Assembly: GCF_001042525.2 (NCBI RefSeq)
Contig: NZ_CP011921.2
Coordinates: forward strand, 496,001 to 560,000
Reading direction: 5' to 3'
Origin: Francisella orientalis FNO12
GTDB taxonomy: Bacteria > Pseudomonadota > Gammaproteobacteria > Francisellales > Francisellaceae
DNA length: 64,000 nt
A model generated the notes under the pieces. The model searched no databases, was not told the DNA's origin, and saw only the letters and a list, made by a program, of their open reading frames with translations. Below are positions 20,198-29,992 of the stretch, in pieces. The first letter of the stretch is position 1. Each line of letters opens with the position of its first letter. Made by a program: the position numbers and the translations under genes.

Positions 20198-21441
20198 TGT
20201 TTAGTTTTTATTTTGATAATAGAAAAATTTCTAAACTGCTTATGGTTGGTTATGGTTCTACGGGTAAGTCTGTTTGTGATTTTTTAGCTAATTTTATTGA
20301 TCTTTCAGTAGATATTTCGCAGAATGACGATGATTTTATAAATTGTGACTTAGAGCAATATGATTTAATAACGGTAAGTCCTGGTATTCCTCTTAATAAG
20401 TCGCCGTATCGAGTTTTATCTAAATTTAAGCAAAAAATAATTAGTGATATTGATTTGTTTTATCAATCAATTAGAAACACTAAGGCAAAAATGATAGCTG
20501 TTACAGGATCAAATGGAAAAAGCACCATAGTAACGATGCTTGATTTTGCTTTAAGAGATCTGGGTTATAAGAGTATTCTTGTAGGTAATATTGGTACACC
20601 ACCGTTAAATAAAATTGGCGAGAAATTTGATTATTGTGTTGTTGAAGTATCAAGCTTTCAAATAGACTTATTTAATAGTGTTGAGTTTGATTTAGGATGT
20701 GTAGTTAATGTATCACCCGATCATTTAGATAGATATAAAAATTATGAAGAATATAAGCAATCGAAGCTAAATTTAGCAAAATTTAGTAAAGATTTTTTTA
20801 TTTATGATGTCCATAATACCAGCATTAAATATGCTGGGGAATATCAGATAGTAAGAGGTTCAATCTATAAAGATACAACTAAACTATTAGATATTACTGA
20901 AACAAATCTTTTTGGCGAACACAATCTGGAAAACATTATTGTTGTTTTGAATATCTTTGATAGATTCGGTATTGATATCTCTAAAGCTGTAGCTTCAATT
21001 AAAAAATTTAAAGGCTTGAAACATCGTTGTGAAATTGTAAAAAACGTAGCTGGTGTTACTTATATAAATGATTCAAAAGGTACGAATGTTGGAGCTACTA
21101 TAGCTGCACTAAATAGTATAACTAGTTCAAAGAATATTATATTATTACTCGGTGGAGTTGCTAAAGGTGGCGATTTTAGTTTAATGAGTAAATCATTGGC
21201 TAAGTATGTTAAGTACGTTTATTTATATGGTCAAGATAAAGAATATATAGAGAATTATATCAAAGATCTGTGCCAGTATCAGATTTGTAATGATATGAAA
21301 GACGCATTTAGATTAGCTAGTCAAAAGGCTCAAGATAGTGAGATTGTATTATTATCACCAGCATGTGCAAGCTTTGATGAGTTTAGTGGTTATGCTGAGC
21401 GAGGTGAGGTATTTGTGAAACTTGTTGCTGATTTAAAATAA
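20197..21441 (+). CDS. murD: UDP-MurNAc-L-alanine:D-glutamate ligase MurD
   Basis: Adds D-glutamate to UDP-MurNAc-L-Ala in the cytoplasm. It is 414 residues, somewhat shorter than the E. coli protein. Present are the ATP loop AVTGSNGKST near residue 106, VVEVSSFQID, NVSPDHLDRY, GEHNLENI and KGLKHRCE. NDSKGTNVGAT and LLGGVAKGGDF mark the C-terminal domain. It shares its first base with the last base of mraY (TAATG), and ftsW follows after 16 bp, so the three form one wall-synthesis operon. Confidence 0.96.
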   Translation: MFSFYFDNRKISKLLMVGYGSTGKSVCDFLANFIDLSVDISQNDDDFINCDLEQYDLITVSPGIPLNKSPYRVLSKFKQKIISDIDLFYQSIRNTKAKMIAVTGSNGKSTIVTMLDFALRDLGYKSILVGNIGTPPLNKIGEKFDYCVVEVSSFQIDLFNSVEFDLGCVVNVSPDHLDRYKNYEEYKQSKLNLAKFSKDFFIYDVHNTSIKYAGEYQIVRGSIYKDTTKLLDITETNLFGEHNLENIIVVLNIFDRFGIDISKAVASIKKFKGLKHRCEIVKNVAGVTYINDSKGTNVGATIAALNSITSSKNIILLLGGVAKGGDFSLMSKSLAKYVKYVYLYGQDKEYIENYIKDLCQYQICNDMKDAFRLASQKAQDSEIVLLSPACASFDEFSGYAERGEVFVKLVADLK

Positions 21442-21457
21442 AAATTGGGAAAGTAGA

Positions 21458-22666
21458 GTGCTATATAGATTAAAGCTTTTATTAAGTGGTCAAAATACAA
21501 AAAAAGAACGTGTAAGAGCGAAGTTGGAAATAGATATCTCAATAGTTTTTGTAATGCTAGGGCTACTTACTTTTGGCTGGGTCATGGTTACATCTGCATC
21601 GATGATTGTTGCATTAGATGATTATAATAATCCATATTTTTATTCTATTAGACAGGGCTTTTTTGCAGTTATTGCTGTGTTTCTTTTTTTATTGGCGTTG
21701 TTAGTGCCGACTAAAAATTATGAGAAAAACTATAATGTTTTTTTCTTTGTAATGCTCATAGTGCTTGTAGCAGTGTTAGTTCCAGGTGTCGGAAAAAGTG
21801 TAAATGGAGCTAGACGTTGGATACCTTTAATTATCATCAATATTCAGGTTGCAGAATTAGTTAAACTTTTAGCAATTATCTTTTTTTCTGGATATATTGC
21901 TGAAAATCTACCCAAAATGGCTAATTTTAAAGAGGGTATTCTTACGCCTATTACATTATTAGGGAGTGTTGCAGTTTTATTGCTGATGCAACCTGATTTT
22001 GGTTCAACAGTTGTGATCTCTATATGTGTAATGGGGATGTTATTTGTATCTGGTAATAAGGTGCGGTGGTATGGCCTACTTATTGGTGCTATGGTCATTA
22101 TGGCGACTATGCTTGTGATTATTTCACCATATCGTATGCACAGGATTACGGGATTCCTTCATCCATGGGAAAATGCCAATGGTTCTGGCTATCAGCTTGT
22201 ACAAGCGCTTATAGGTTTTGGTCGAGGAAGCTGGTTTGGTGATGGTTTAGGTAATGGTGTTCAGAAGCAGTTCTTTTTGCCTGAGGCTCATACTGATTTT
22301 ATCACTTCTGTAATTGCCGAAGAGATAGGTGTTGTTGGTTTGATGGTATTGCTGATTGTATATTTGTTTATAGTATTTAGAGCTATGAATATTGCAAAAG
22401 CAGCTTTGGAACAAAAAAGATATTATCAAGCATTTCTATCTTATGGGATAAGTTTTTGGATTGGCTTTCAGGTTTTTGTTAATATTGGCGTAAATACTGG
22501 TTTGTTGCCAACAAAAGGTCTTACTTTACCACTTATAAGCTATGGAGGTAGTAGTTTGCTTATTATGTGTTTTACTCTTGGTATTCTAGTGAAGATTGAC
22601 TTTGAAAATAAACTTTTGGCAGATACCATTAATCCTAAATATATCTATAAAAAAGTAAAAAAGTAA
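21458..22666 (+). CDS. ftsW: Septal SEDS peptidoglycan glycosyltransferase FtsW
   Basis: A SEDS-family lipid II polymerase of the division septum, 402 residues with about ten membrane helices. Family marks are GARRWIPLIIINIQVAELVK near residue 112 and LMQPDFGSTVVI near 178. YQLVQALIGFGRGSWFGDG near 247, AHTDFITSVIAEE near 275 and GLTLPLISYGGSSL near 360 complete the signature. It starts at GTG with GGGA upstream. The adjacent genes murG, murC and ftsQAZ are not here, so the classical dcw cluster is split in this genome. Confidence 0.95.
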   Translation: MLYRLKLLLSGQNTKKERVRAKLEIDISIVFVMLGLLTFGWVMVTSASMIVALDDYNNPYFYSIRQGFFAVIAVFLFLLALLVPTKNYEKNYNVFFFVMLIVLVAVLVPGVGKSVNGARRWIPLIIINIQVAELVKLLAIIFFSGYIAENLPKMANFKEGILTPITLLGSVAVLLLMQPDFGSTVVISICVMGMLFVSGNKVRWYGLLIGAMVIMATMLVIISPYRMHRITGFLHPWENANGSGYQLVQALIGFGRGSWFGDGLGNGVQKQFFLPEAHTDFITSVIAEEIGVVGLMVLLIVYLFIVFRAMNIAKAALEQKRYYQAFLSYGISFWIGFQVFVNIGVNTGLLPTKGLTLPLISYGGSSLLIMCFTLGILVKIDFENKLLADTINPKYIYKKVKK

Positions 22667-22680
22667 AAAAATAGCTCTAA

Positions 22681-23484
22681 CTATAAGATAATATTGTTAT
22701 TTTTTTGATCATCGAGTGCTTGGTCGGATTTGAAGTATTCATATTCTCTGAGACGTGATTTACCAATAGTATCACTCTTATCGATAGCTTTGGCTGGGTG
22801 ACACATTATTATTCCACCATCTTGTATTTTTTTATAGGCCTAGTTTATAACTTTTTGGAAATCTTCAGCATTACTCTCTAATGAGTATACCCCAGCAAAA
22901 CTCGTGTTATATTTGATATTCTCAGCTACTAGCATTTTATTGAGCTTCTTTGCACCGCTGTAGTATATAACCTTAGATTTAAAATCAGGTTTGGACATAT
23001 TATAAGTTGAGCGAATATAAGTTTGTTTATTATACATATTGAATTCTTTATAGAGATTTACTAGAGCTTTTCTAATAATTGGGAAATAATGTACGTGCTG
23101 ATGACTATCAATAAAATCAGGCAAGCTTCTCCAGTTATCTATGAAGTATTTTATCTGATATTTTAACTCATTATAGACATCTTTATATTTTATAAATCTT
23201 AGCTGTGATTTTATAAGAAGTTTTGATACGTATATAAAAGAGTCATTACTTACTAATGATTTAGCTTCTGTAAAAGGAGTTCCTTCCGTTAAATTTAAGT
23301 GAATACCTACACAGATAGAGTTATTGTATATTCTCTTTAGCTCGGAGATACCTTGTTTAAAATCGGCATATTAGTCATGTAACTAGTTGCATTTATAATA
23401 TTTTTTTTAAAGTTCAACAATGCCATTATTTATATTTTGACTCATGCCGAAATCATCAGCACAAATTATAATTTTTTTAGACAT
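22681..23484 (-). pseudogene. naxD: NaxD-type YdjC deacetylase, broken
   Basis: A YdjC-family carbohydrate deacetylase. By position between ftsW and flmF2 it matches NaxD, which deacetylates undecaprenyl-phosphate-GalNAc for lipid A galactosamine modification in Francisella. The ATG at 23484 gives MSKKIIICADDFGMSQN with the ADDFG metal motif, then TAA after about 25 codons. Frames must change near 23408 (resuming NIINATSYMTNM) and near 23370 (resuming DFKQGISELKRIYNN). The middle retains FIDSHQHVHYFP. An in-frame TAG at 22840-22842 interrupts VIN-stop-AYKKIQDGG, after which MCHPAKAIDKSD runs to the natural stop. Three separate lesions make this a dead gene. Confidence 0.85.
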
Positions 23485-23593
23485 ATATACTACTTATTTT
23501 ATTTTAGAAAAATATTTTTTACTGCTACTCATTTTATACTGACGTGGCTATAATAGCATCAATTAAGGCTAATATATTTTTGTTTAATAACTA

Positions 23594-24543
23594 ATGTTAG
23601 AAATATTAAAGATCCAAATATTTATGCAGTTATACCTGTCTATAATGAAGAAGTTTTAATTGAGTCTTTTCTTAGAGATTTGGCTAATAAACTTTTGCAG
23701 ATTACTCCTAATTATACGATAATCGTTATAAGTGATGGAAGCTCAGATAACTCTGTTGAAATCATTCAATCTTTGGTTGGACAATTAAATATTAAATTTA
23801 TTAGTTTTTCAAGAAACTTTGGACAAGGGGCAGCTATTACAGTAGGGCTAGAGGCATCTGAAGATGCAGACGCTGCAATTATTATGGATTGTGATTTTCA
23901 GCATCCTATAGAAGTAATTGATGAATTCTATGAGAAATGGTGTGAGGGATTTTCTAATATCTATGGAGTTAGAAATCGTACAGACCAAAGTGCTACTAGA
24001 AGCTTTTTATCGGAGATCTTCTTTAAGGTTAGTAATGAGCTAATGGAAGTTAAAATACCTGCGAATGCTGGATACTTTAGGCTATTGGACAAGCAGTGTA
24101 TAAAAGCATTTAATTCTTTACCAGAAAACGGTAGGTTCATTAGAGGGCTATTTGCATGGATAGGTTTTAAAGGATACCCTGTTCCTTTTGATGTCGCGGA
24201 TAGACAAGATGGTACAGCTAGCCGTTGGGGTTATCGTAAGCTTTTTAAACTAGCATTTACTGGAATATTTTCATTTCCATCAGTACCATTGAGACTTATA
24301 TCTATATTTGGTCTATTGGTTTCGCTAGTCGCTATGTCATACGGTCTTTATATTTTTATTGAAAGTTTATTCTTCGGTGGCAATGTAAGTGGTTGGCCAA
24401 CTATTGTTGTTAGTATAATGTTTTTTAGTGGAGTGCAACTTATATCCTTAGGAGTTTTAGGGGAGTATATTAGTCGGATATTTGAAGAAGCAAAAAAGAG
24501 ACCACGTTATATTATTGATGAAGATGAAAGTAGGAACCTTTAA
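23594..24543 (+). pseudogene. flmF2: FlmF2-type polyprenyl-phosphate glycosyltransferase, start disrupted
   Basis: A GT2-family, ArnC-like glycosyltransferase that in Francisella attaches GalNAc to undecaprenyl phosphate. The catalytic domain is complete: IYAVIPVYNEEVLIESF, VISDGSSDNSVEII, FSRNFGQGAAITVG and IIMDCDFQHP, followed by two C-terminal membrane helices around LISIFGLLVSLVAM and GVQLISLGVLGEYISR. No ATG or GTG opens this frame before AVIPVYNEE. The ATG at 23594 (MLEI...) is one base out of frame, and adding one base near 23605 gives MLEIIKDPNIYAVIPVYNEE. The first in-frame start, TTG 23680, would delete the nucleotide-sugar-binding strand. Probably inactivated very recently, though a non-standard start cannot be excluded. 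Confidence 0.6.
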
Positions 24544-24566
24544 TTAAATTGTAGAAATATTTATAT

Positions 24567-26336
24567 CTAATTCTTAATCACATTGACAACTATATTTTTC
24601 TTATAAGTTGCTTCTATTTTAAAATCAATATTAGGATATTTTTTTGTAATTCTCCCAATTGGTTTTCTTGTAAGAAAATTATTATATTATCATTTGTCTT
24701 TAGTAGTTTATCAAATTGTGTATAAGTTATTAGATATTCTGGCCATTTACCATTATGGGAATCCTCATATTGCTTTATACCATAATGGAATTCTCTTGCC
24801 CAATTATCAATCTCAGGTTTATAAGTTTTCCAGTTGTAAACTATATAGATATTTTTATCTAACAATATTGGTAGATCTTCCTCATAACCTTTTTGCTTAA
24901 GTTCATCTTCGAGTATAAAGTGCTTTGGTTGAGCTCTATTGTAATAGACAAAGGTGGTATCAGGACTAGAGTTATTGAGTATTTTTTCTACAAGTGGTTG
25001 AGATGTCCTTATATCATAAAAAGGTATTATGATTTGTCCGAGCACATTTAGGAGCATCATAACAGAAACTATAAAAATAATTGCTTGTTTGATATTATTT
25101 TTTAATGAGATTCTAAAACTATATGCTAAAGCCAAAGCTAGTATTACTACTAAAGTTGTATAAACTAAAGGTGCTTGAGTATCTAAGATGCTTTGCTGAA
25201 TTTGAGAAAATATTACAACGGCAATTGCTACAATAAAAATAGAATGCTCGTAATTAAATGCATTTTTTAAAATGTAGATGAATTATCTTTAGTCTTTATA
25301 ATTTTCTCAAACGATAAAGCCATCAAAAGTGATAACGGAGCGAATATCGGCATAATATAACTTACAATTTTTGAGCTTGGTATACTGAAAAAAAATAAGA
25401 ATAAGTATGCACCAAAGAGCTATCAAAAATCCTATGTAATCAGACTTTCGATTTTGCCAAATACTTTTAAATCCTCTAGGTAATCTATTGATGATTAACA
25501 TACTGAACGGTGAGAATACCGCCACAAGAATCACAAAATAAAACCATGGACCAATTGCATTATTGAAACCTTGTCCTACAAAACGATAAAACTGTTGAAA
25601 ATAAAAAAAGAAATATAAAAAATCAGGATTTTGTTCTTGTGCTAATATTAGCCATGGGGAAACGATTCGAACAAATAGTATTATGTCTGTTGGTATATAT
25701 AGCTCTTTGAGTCTATACCAATTATTAGTGATAAACATCCATACTAAAACAGTCATACACGGGAAGACAATCGCAATAAGTCCTTTAGTGAGAAAATCTA
25801 ATGCAGATACAAAGTATGCGGCATACATAAGTATTCTTTTATTCGTTGTTTTTGATTGCTTTAAACTAACTAAATATAGAAAAAAAGCAACCCATAGAAG
25901 GTTAGCAAGAATCAGATCCATATTTGCATAGTGAGCTTCGAAAAAATAAAGTACATTTGTTGCTAGTATGAAACTTACAAGAACTCCTGCAAATCGTGAA
26001 GAAGTATCGTCCAAAAATATATATTGATACACAGCCGAGTATACCAAATATTGCTTGAGGTAATCTAATTGCCCAAGCGTTGACTCCAAAAAAGTGCATT
26101 GAAGTTGCTTCAAGCCAATAATATAAAGGAGGTTTATCGAAGAAGGGAGCACCGTTGATTGTAGGGGTAATCCAGTTTCCAAATGTTAGCATTTCTCTTG
26201 CAATTTCTGGATAACGTCCTTCATCAGGGATGCTTAGATGACGTGATCCTAAAAATAAGAAAAAATAAATGATATATATAGTTAGTAATATTAAAATATC
26301 AAAAAAATATGTATTTCTTAAATTTCTTACTTTCAA
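24567..26336 (-). pseudogene. flmK: FlmK-type ArnT-like aminosugar transferase, broken
   Basis: A GT39/ArnT-like integral membrane transferase that in Francisella moves galactosamine from undecaprenyl phosphate onto lipid A at the periplasmic face. The start (26336) reads MKVRNLRNTYFFDI, then SIPDEGRYPEIAREM with the catalytic-type Asp-Glu, and FFDKPPLYYWLEA. It shifts frame near 25990-26010 (continuing DTSSRFAGVLVSFIL), near 25370-25385 (continuing IPSSKIVSYIMPIFAPL), and again before 25135. The last shift is in the A run near 24650, where restoring one A gives KYPNIDFKIEATYKKN and a natural stop at 24567. At least four lesions; not functional. Confidence 0.85.
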
Positions 26337-26424
26337 CGGATGGCATAAAGCTTAGATTATGTGCAAATTTAACCTTAAAAAAGATAAATCGTAAGTAGAT
26401 ATTAATGAACTTTAGATGGATATT

Positions 26425-26688
26425 TTAAATTTCGTTAAACTGTTCTGGTTTATCTTCTTTGTTTTCAAATAAAAACTTCTGCATTTCTTCTTTAAGAAAT
26501 TCTTTAGCTTTTGGTTCTATTAGATTTAAACGATATTCGTTGATCAAAATTGTTTGATGAGCTAACCAAGCTTGCCATGCTTTATTAGAAATCTCTGAAT
26601 GAATTTTTTTACCAAGTTCACTAGGTAGTGGTTGAAATGGGATAGCATCTAATTCTTCATTGTATTTTTTACATAAAACTTTTGTCAT
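26425..26688 (-). CDS. yggX: YggX-type Fe(2+)-trafficking protein
   Basis: An 87-residue soluble protein of the YggX family, which protects iron-sulfur clusters from oxidative damage and may carry labile iron. It opens MTKVLCKKYNEELDAIPFQP with the single conserved Cys at residue 6, then ELGKKIHSEISNKAWQAWL, QTILINEYRLN and a C-terminal EMQKFLFENK, all family-typical. It is 21 bp downstream of the tusE homologue on the same strand and probably co-transcribed with it. Confidence 0.92.
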   Translation of the reverse strand: MTKVLCKKYNEELDAIPFQPLPSELGKKIHSEISNKAWQAWLAHQTILINEYRLNLIEPKAKEFLKEEMQKFLFENKEDKPEQFNEI

Positions 26689-26709
26689 TATTCACTCCTA
26701 TTGAATATT

Positions 26710-27084
26710 TTAAATACACCTTTTTGGTTTTTGAAGGCCCGCTAATTTTGCAGCTTGCACTGCAGGAGATACTGGGAATAGTACTTGTAAGTACAAACTA
26801 TTGCCTATTTTTTCTCCATGCTTTTCTTTTAATGCTTTTACAAGCTCTCTAATTGCTGGGGATTTCTTATTTTGTTGATAAAAATCGCGTAAAAAGCTGA
26901 CGACTAGCATATGCTCATCAGTCAACGAGATTTTCTCATCATTAGCAACTTTATTACAAAAGCCAATGTCCCAACTATCAAAGTCTAATAAAAAGCCTTG
27001 CTTGTCTATGTTGTAGTTATCCACAAATATGGTAAAATTTGGTACTAGTTTTTTTATTATCTGACAATTATAGCAAACTAGCAT
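26710..27084 (-). CDS. tusE: TusE/DsrC-family sulfur-relay protein
   Basis: A small sulfurtransferase of the DsrC/TusE family, the last carrier that hands persulfide sulfur to MnmA for 2-thiolation of tRNA wobble uridine. The core reads NIDKQGFLLDFDSW, ISLTDEHMLVVSFLRDFYQQ, PAIRELVKAL and GNSLYLQVLFP, and ends GLQKPKRCI with the essential penultimate Cys. The frame opens at ATG 27084 (124 residues). Family proteins begin about where FVDNYNIDKQGF starts, so GTG 27024 (104 residues) is a possible start; neither has a convincing ribosome binding site. TusA-TusBCD partners are not in this window. Confidence 0.88.
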   Translation of the reverse strand: MLVCYNCQIIKKLVPNFTIFVDNYNIDKQGFLLDFDSWDIGFCNKVANDEKISLTDEHMLVVSFLRDFYQQNKKSPAIRELVKALKEKHGEKIGNSLYLQVLFPVSPAVQAAKLAGLQKPKRCI

Positions 27085-27115
27085 AATTGTTTTAATCCAT
27101 AAAAAGGCATATTTG

Positions 27116-27745
27116 ATGAAAGTTACATTATATACTACAAAATATTGCCCATATTCTTTGAGAGCAAGAATCGCTTTATCAGAAAAGAAAATGGCAATGG
27201 ATGTTGTTGAAGCAGGAGATTTAGAGCCAAATGTTGTTAAAAAAATTTCTCCTAATGGTACTTTTCCTGTTTTGATGGAAAAAGATTATAGTATAAATAA
27301 TAGAAAGGCATTATTGATATATATTGATGAGCGCTTTCCAGCACCAAGTTTATTACCAAGTGTTGTCAACGACCACATTAAGATACGTCTTTCTTTAGAT
27401 AAGATTGATAATGAGTGGTATCCAGTACTTGATGAGATCAGAAAAAATAGAGAGAATAAAACTAAACTAAAAGCAATTTTTAAAGATCTTAAAGAGAGTT
27501 TATTAGCTATGGAAAAAGCTTTTTCGGATTCGGATTATTTCATATCTTCAGGTTTTACTTTAGCTGACTGTTACATAGCCGCTTTAATTATCTGTTTAGA
27601 AGCAGAAGGTTTTGTAATTGATGAAGAATATGGATCAATTTTCAATTATAAGAAGCGCGTATTTGCAAGAGACTCTGTCAAAAAAGCTAATTTAAAAGGT
27701 GGTGCAGGAGAGTCTTTGTTAAAGACTTTAAGAGCTCATCGATAG
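27116..27745 (+). CDS. sspA: Stringent starvation protein A homologue SspA
   Basis: A glutathione-S-transferase-fold protein that binds RNA polymerase. In Francisella, SspA pairs with MglA and, with PigR and ppGpp, activates the pathogenicity-island and many other genes; here that rests on homology. About 209 residues: thioredoxin-like N-terminus (TLYTTKYCPYSLRARIAL, then NGTFPVLMEKDY with the cis-Pro) and an all-helical C-terminus with FTLADCYIAAL. I use ATG 27116 rather than the TTG immediately before it. It is divergent from tusE with about 30 bp between starts and leads a run of co-directional genes down to trmL. Confidence 0.88.
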   Translation: MKVTLYTTKYCPYSLRARIALSEKKMAMDVVEAGDLEPNVVKKISPNGTFPVLMEKDYSINNRKALLIYIDERFPAPSLLPSVVNDHIKIRLSLDKIDNEWYPVLDEIRKNRENKTKLKAIFKDLKESLLAMEKAFSDSDYFISSGFTLADCYIAALIICLEAEGFVIDEEYGSIFNYKKRVFARDSVKKANLKGGAGESLLKTLRAHR

Positions 27746-27758
27746 GATAAAATATATT

Positions 27759-28775
27759 ATGTGGTATCAAGGTTTTATAGATTTTGTATTTTTTGCTCTG
27801 AGTACAGCCTTGGTTGTAACAGCTATTGTTTTTGTCGTAGGTAGTTTTTTTTCTTTACTTGCTAAGGCCAAACAAGAAGTTACAAAATTAGCAGCAGGAA
27901 AACTTGAAATAAATAAAATAGGCGATGAGTATAAATCTACTAAAGAGCAAATTTTAGAAACTTTGTTAGATAAAAAGGAATATAAAAAGTTTGTCAAAGA
28001 ACAGAAAAAAATTGATAAACAAGAAAAACCTAAGCAAAGAAAGTTTATTATTAATTTTAAAGGAGATATTCACGCATCTCAAGTTGAAGATTTACGTAAC
28101 GAAGTAACAGCAATTCTAGCTGTAGCTGTGGCAGACGATGAAGTAGTGGTCAGAATAGATAGCCCAGGTGGTGTTGTTAATGGTTATGGCTTTGCGGCAG
28201 CTCAGTTAGAGCGTATTAGACAAGCAGGAATAACCTTGACAGTTTGTATTGACCAAGTTGCTGCTAGTGGTGGCTATATGATGTCAGCGGTTGCTAATAA
28301 GATTATTGCCGCACCTTTCGCTATAGTAGGTTCAATTGGAGTTGTTGGTACAGTTCCGAATATCAGAGAGCTTCTTGAAAAAAATGGTATCAATATTGAA
28401 ATGCACACTTCAGGTGAATTTAAGCGTACATTGACAACTGTTGGTGAGAATACAGAGGAAGGGCGTAAAAAGTTCAAGCAAGATTTAGAAAATATTCACA
28501 AGTTATTCAAAAAGCATATTTTGGCATATCGTCAAAATTTAGATATGCGTAAAGTAGCTACTGGAGAATATTGGTTTGGTAAAGATGCCTTAGAGTTGGG
28601 TCTGGTTGATGAAATTAGAACTTATGATGATTATTTAATTGAGTTTCTTGATAATCATTATTCTGTTTATGAAGTTAGCTACGTTAGAAAAAAGGATAAA
28701 GGATTTATTAAATCTAAGCTTGCTATGATTAGAAAAACTATAACAAGTTTTTTGTATGCGCGTAAAATAATGTAG
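27759..28775 (+). CDS. sohB: Inner-membrane S49 peptidase SohB
   Basis: A membrane-anchored serine peptidase of the S49 (SppA/SohB) family, 338 residues. An N-terminal membrane helix (FFALSTALVVTAIVFVVG) is followed by a charged linker, then VVRIDSPGGVVNGYGFAA and CIDQVAASGGYMMSAVANK with the nucleophile Ser in ASGG. IVGSIGVVGTVPN and GEYWFGKDALELGLVDE complete the protease fold. The long Lys/Glu-rich linker at residues 35-95 is the SohB N-terminal region. It starts 13 bp after sspA. Confidence 0.92.
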   Translation: MWYQGFIDFVFFALSTALVVTAIVFVVGSFFSLLAKAKQEVTKLAAGKLEINKIGDEYKSTKEQILETLLDKKEYKKFVKEQKKIDKQEKPKQRKFIINFKGDIHASQVEDLRNEVTAILAVAVADDEVVVRIDSPGGVVNGYGFAAAQLERIRQAGITLTVCIDQVAASGGYMMSAVANKIIAAPFAIVGSIGVVGTVPNIRELLEKNGINIEMHTSGEFKRTLTTVGENTEEGRKKFKQDLENIHKLFKKHILAYRQNLDMRKVATGEYWFGKDALELGLVDEIRTYDDYLIEFLDNHYSVYEVSYVRKKDKGFIKSKLAMIRKTITSFLYARKIM

Positions 28776-28782
28776 GTCAACA

Positions 28783-29691
28783 GTGTTATCTTTAGATATT
28801 CATCAGCAACTTCTTGATAGTTTTTTTGAGCAAAAAACAAAAAATATGTTACATCATGCTCTTATTTTTAGGGTAAAAGATGTAGTATTATTGGATAGCT
28901 TTATGAATTCTTTGTGTCAGCTATTGTTGGGACAGAATGTTACCGACTATAAAGACTCTCCCTATGTAAGTGTGACTGCTATAGAAAATGATGAAATTAA
29001 AGTTTCTGAAATTAAAAAAATAATTAAAAACTGTGAACTGACCGCGCATAATAATTTAGCTAAGATAGTTATAATTGAAGAACTTGACTTGTTAAATGAA
29101 TCTGCAGCTAATGCTTTATTAAAAACATTGGAAGAGCCTACAGCAGATACCTTCTTTTTGATGTTTACCAAAAACTATACGGATATTCTGCCGACAGTTA
29201 AAAGTAGATCTATAGTCTATGATATTAAATTTAGCCAAAAAGATAAATACAACTATTTAAAGTATACATTTGATATGTCTCAAGAAGCTGTTGAGAAATC
29301 ATTACAAATGGCTCGTGATGATATAAATATTATAGCTAAGATTAAGCTTGAACAACATTTTTGGGTGCTTAGGAATAACTTGATGAAGGTTTTGGTTAAT
29401 CAAACTAATCCTAATGTATTTTTAAAGGAGATTAATCTATATTTTAGAGATGCATTATATTGGTTAACTAGTATAATAATCGATGTTTATAATTATAAAC
29501 TTAATGAGCAGGTAGAAGTTGCCAACTACGATAAATTAGCAGTTATAAAGTATCTTGCGACTAAATTTACAGATGATTACATATATAATCTTTATCATAA
29601 AGCATTAGAAGCAAAGAGTTATTTTTTAAACTTTAAGAAAGTTGATAAAGAGTTAGTATTAGAAAATTTAATATTAGAAATTATAAAATAG
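28783..29691 (+). CDS. holB: DNA polymerase III delta-prime subunit
   Basis: The clamp-loader delta-prime subunit, 302 residues, with the AAA+ core: VSEIKKIIKNCELTAHN, KIVIIEELDLLNESAANALLK and TLEEPTADTFFLMFT near residue 108, followed by LPTVKSRSIVYD, which carries the SRC-like sensor/arginine-finger region (here KSRS). It is diverged and lacks the zinc-binding Cys set of E. coli HolB. Start is GTG, 7 bp after sohB. Confidence 0.85.
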   Translation: MLSLDIHQQLLDSFFEQKTKNMLHHALIFRVKDVVLLDSFMNSLCQLLLGQNVTDYKDSPYVSVTAIENDEIKVSEIKKIIKNCELTAHNNLAKIVIIEELDLLNESAANALLKTLEEPTADTFFLMFTKNYTDILPTVKSRSIVYDIKFSQKDKYNYLKYTFDMSQEAVEKSLQMARDDINIIAKIKLEQHFWVLRNNLMKVLVNQTNPNVFLKEINLYFRDALYWLTSIIIDVYNYKLNEQVEVANYDKLAVIKYLATKFTDDYIYNLYHKALEAKSYFLNFKKVDKELVLENLILEIIK

Positions 29692-29701
29692 GTAAAATAA
29701 A

Positions 29702-29980
29702 ATGGATGTAAAACAACAACAAAATTTAAAAGCCCAAGCACATGCGTTAAAGCCAGTTGTGCTAATGGGCGAAAAAGGACTTACTGAGAATGTAATGTTA
29801 GAAATTGATCTAGCCTTAGCGTCACATGAGCTGATCAAAGTAAAAGCAGGTCGCCTACCAAAACAAGAAAAGCAAGAAATTGCCGCAGAGATTGTTAAAG
29901 CTACAAAGTCCGAGCTTGTGCAGATAATCGGTAATATCTTAGTGCTATACAGAAGAAATCCTAATATAAAGAAAAAGTAG
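29702..29980 (+). CDS. yhbY: CRM-domain RNA-binding protein YhbY
   Basis: A 92-residue single CRM (CRS1-YhbY) domain protein that associates with pre-50S ribosomal particles. It shows the domain from start to end: AHALKPVVLMGEKGLTENVM with the conserved GxxG loop, ALASHELIKVKA, and VQIIGNILVLYRRN. It lies 10 bp after holB and 12 bp before hemB in the same operon. Confidence 0.93.
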   Translation: MDVKQQQNLKAQAHALKPVVLMGEKGLTENVMLEIDLALASHELIKVKAGRLPKQEKQEIAAEIVKATKSELVQIIGNILVLYRRNPNIKKK

Positions 29981-29992
29981 GTTTAAATAAAT

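Noticed and set aside
27113-27115. TTG start for sspA
   Set aside because: The ATG directly after it is the more usual start and matches the family N-terminus.
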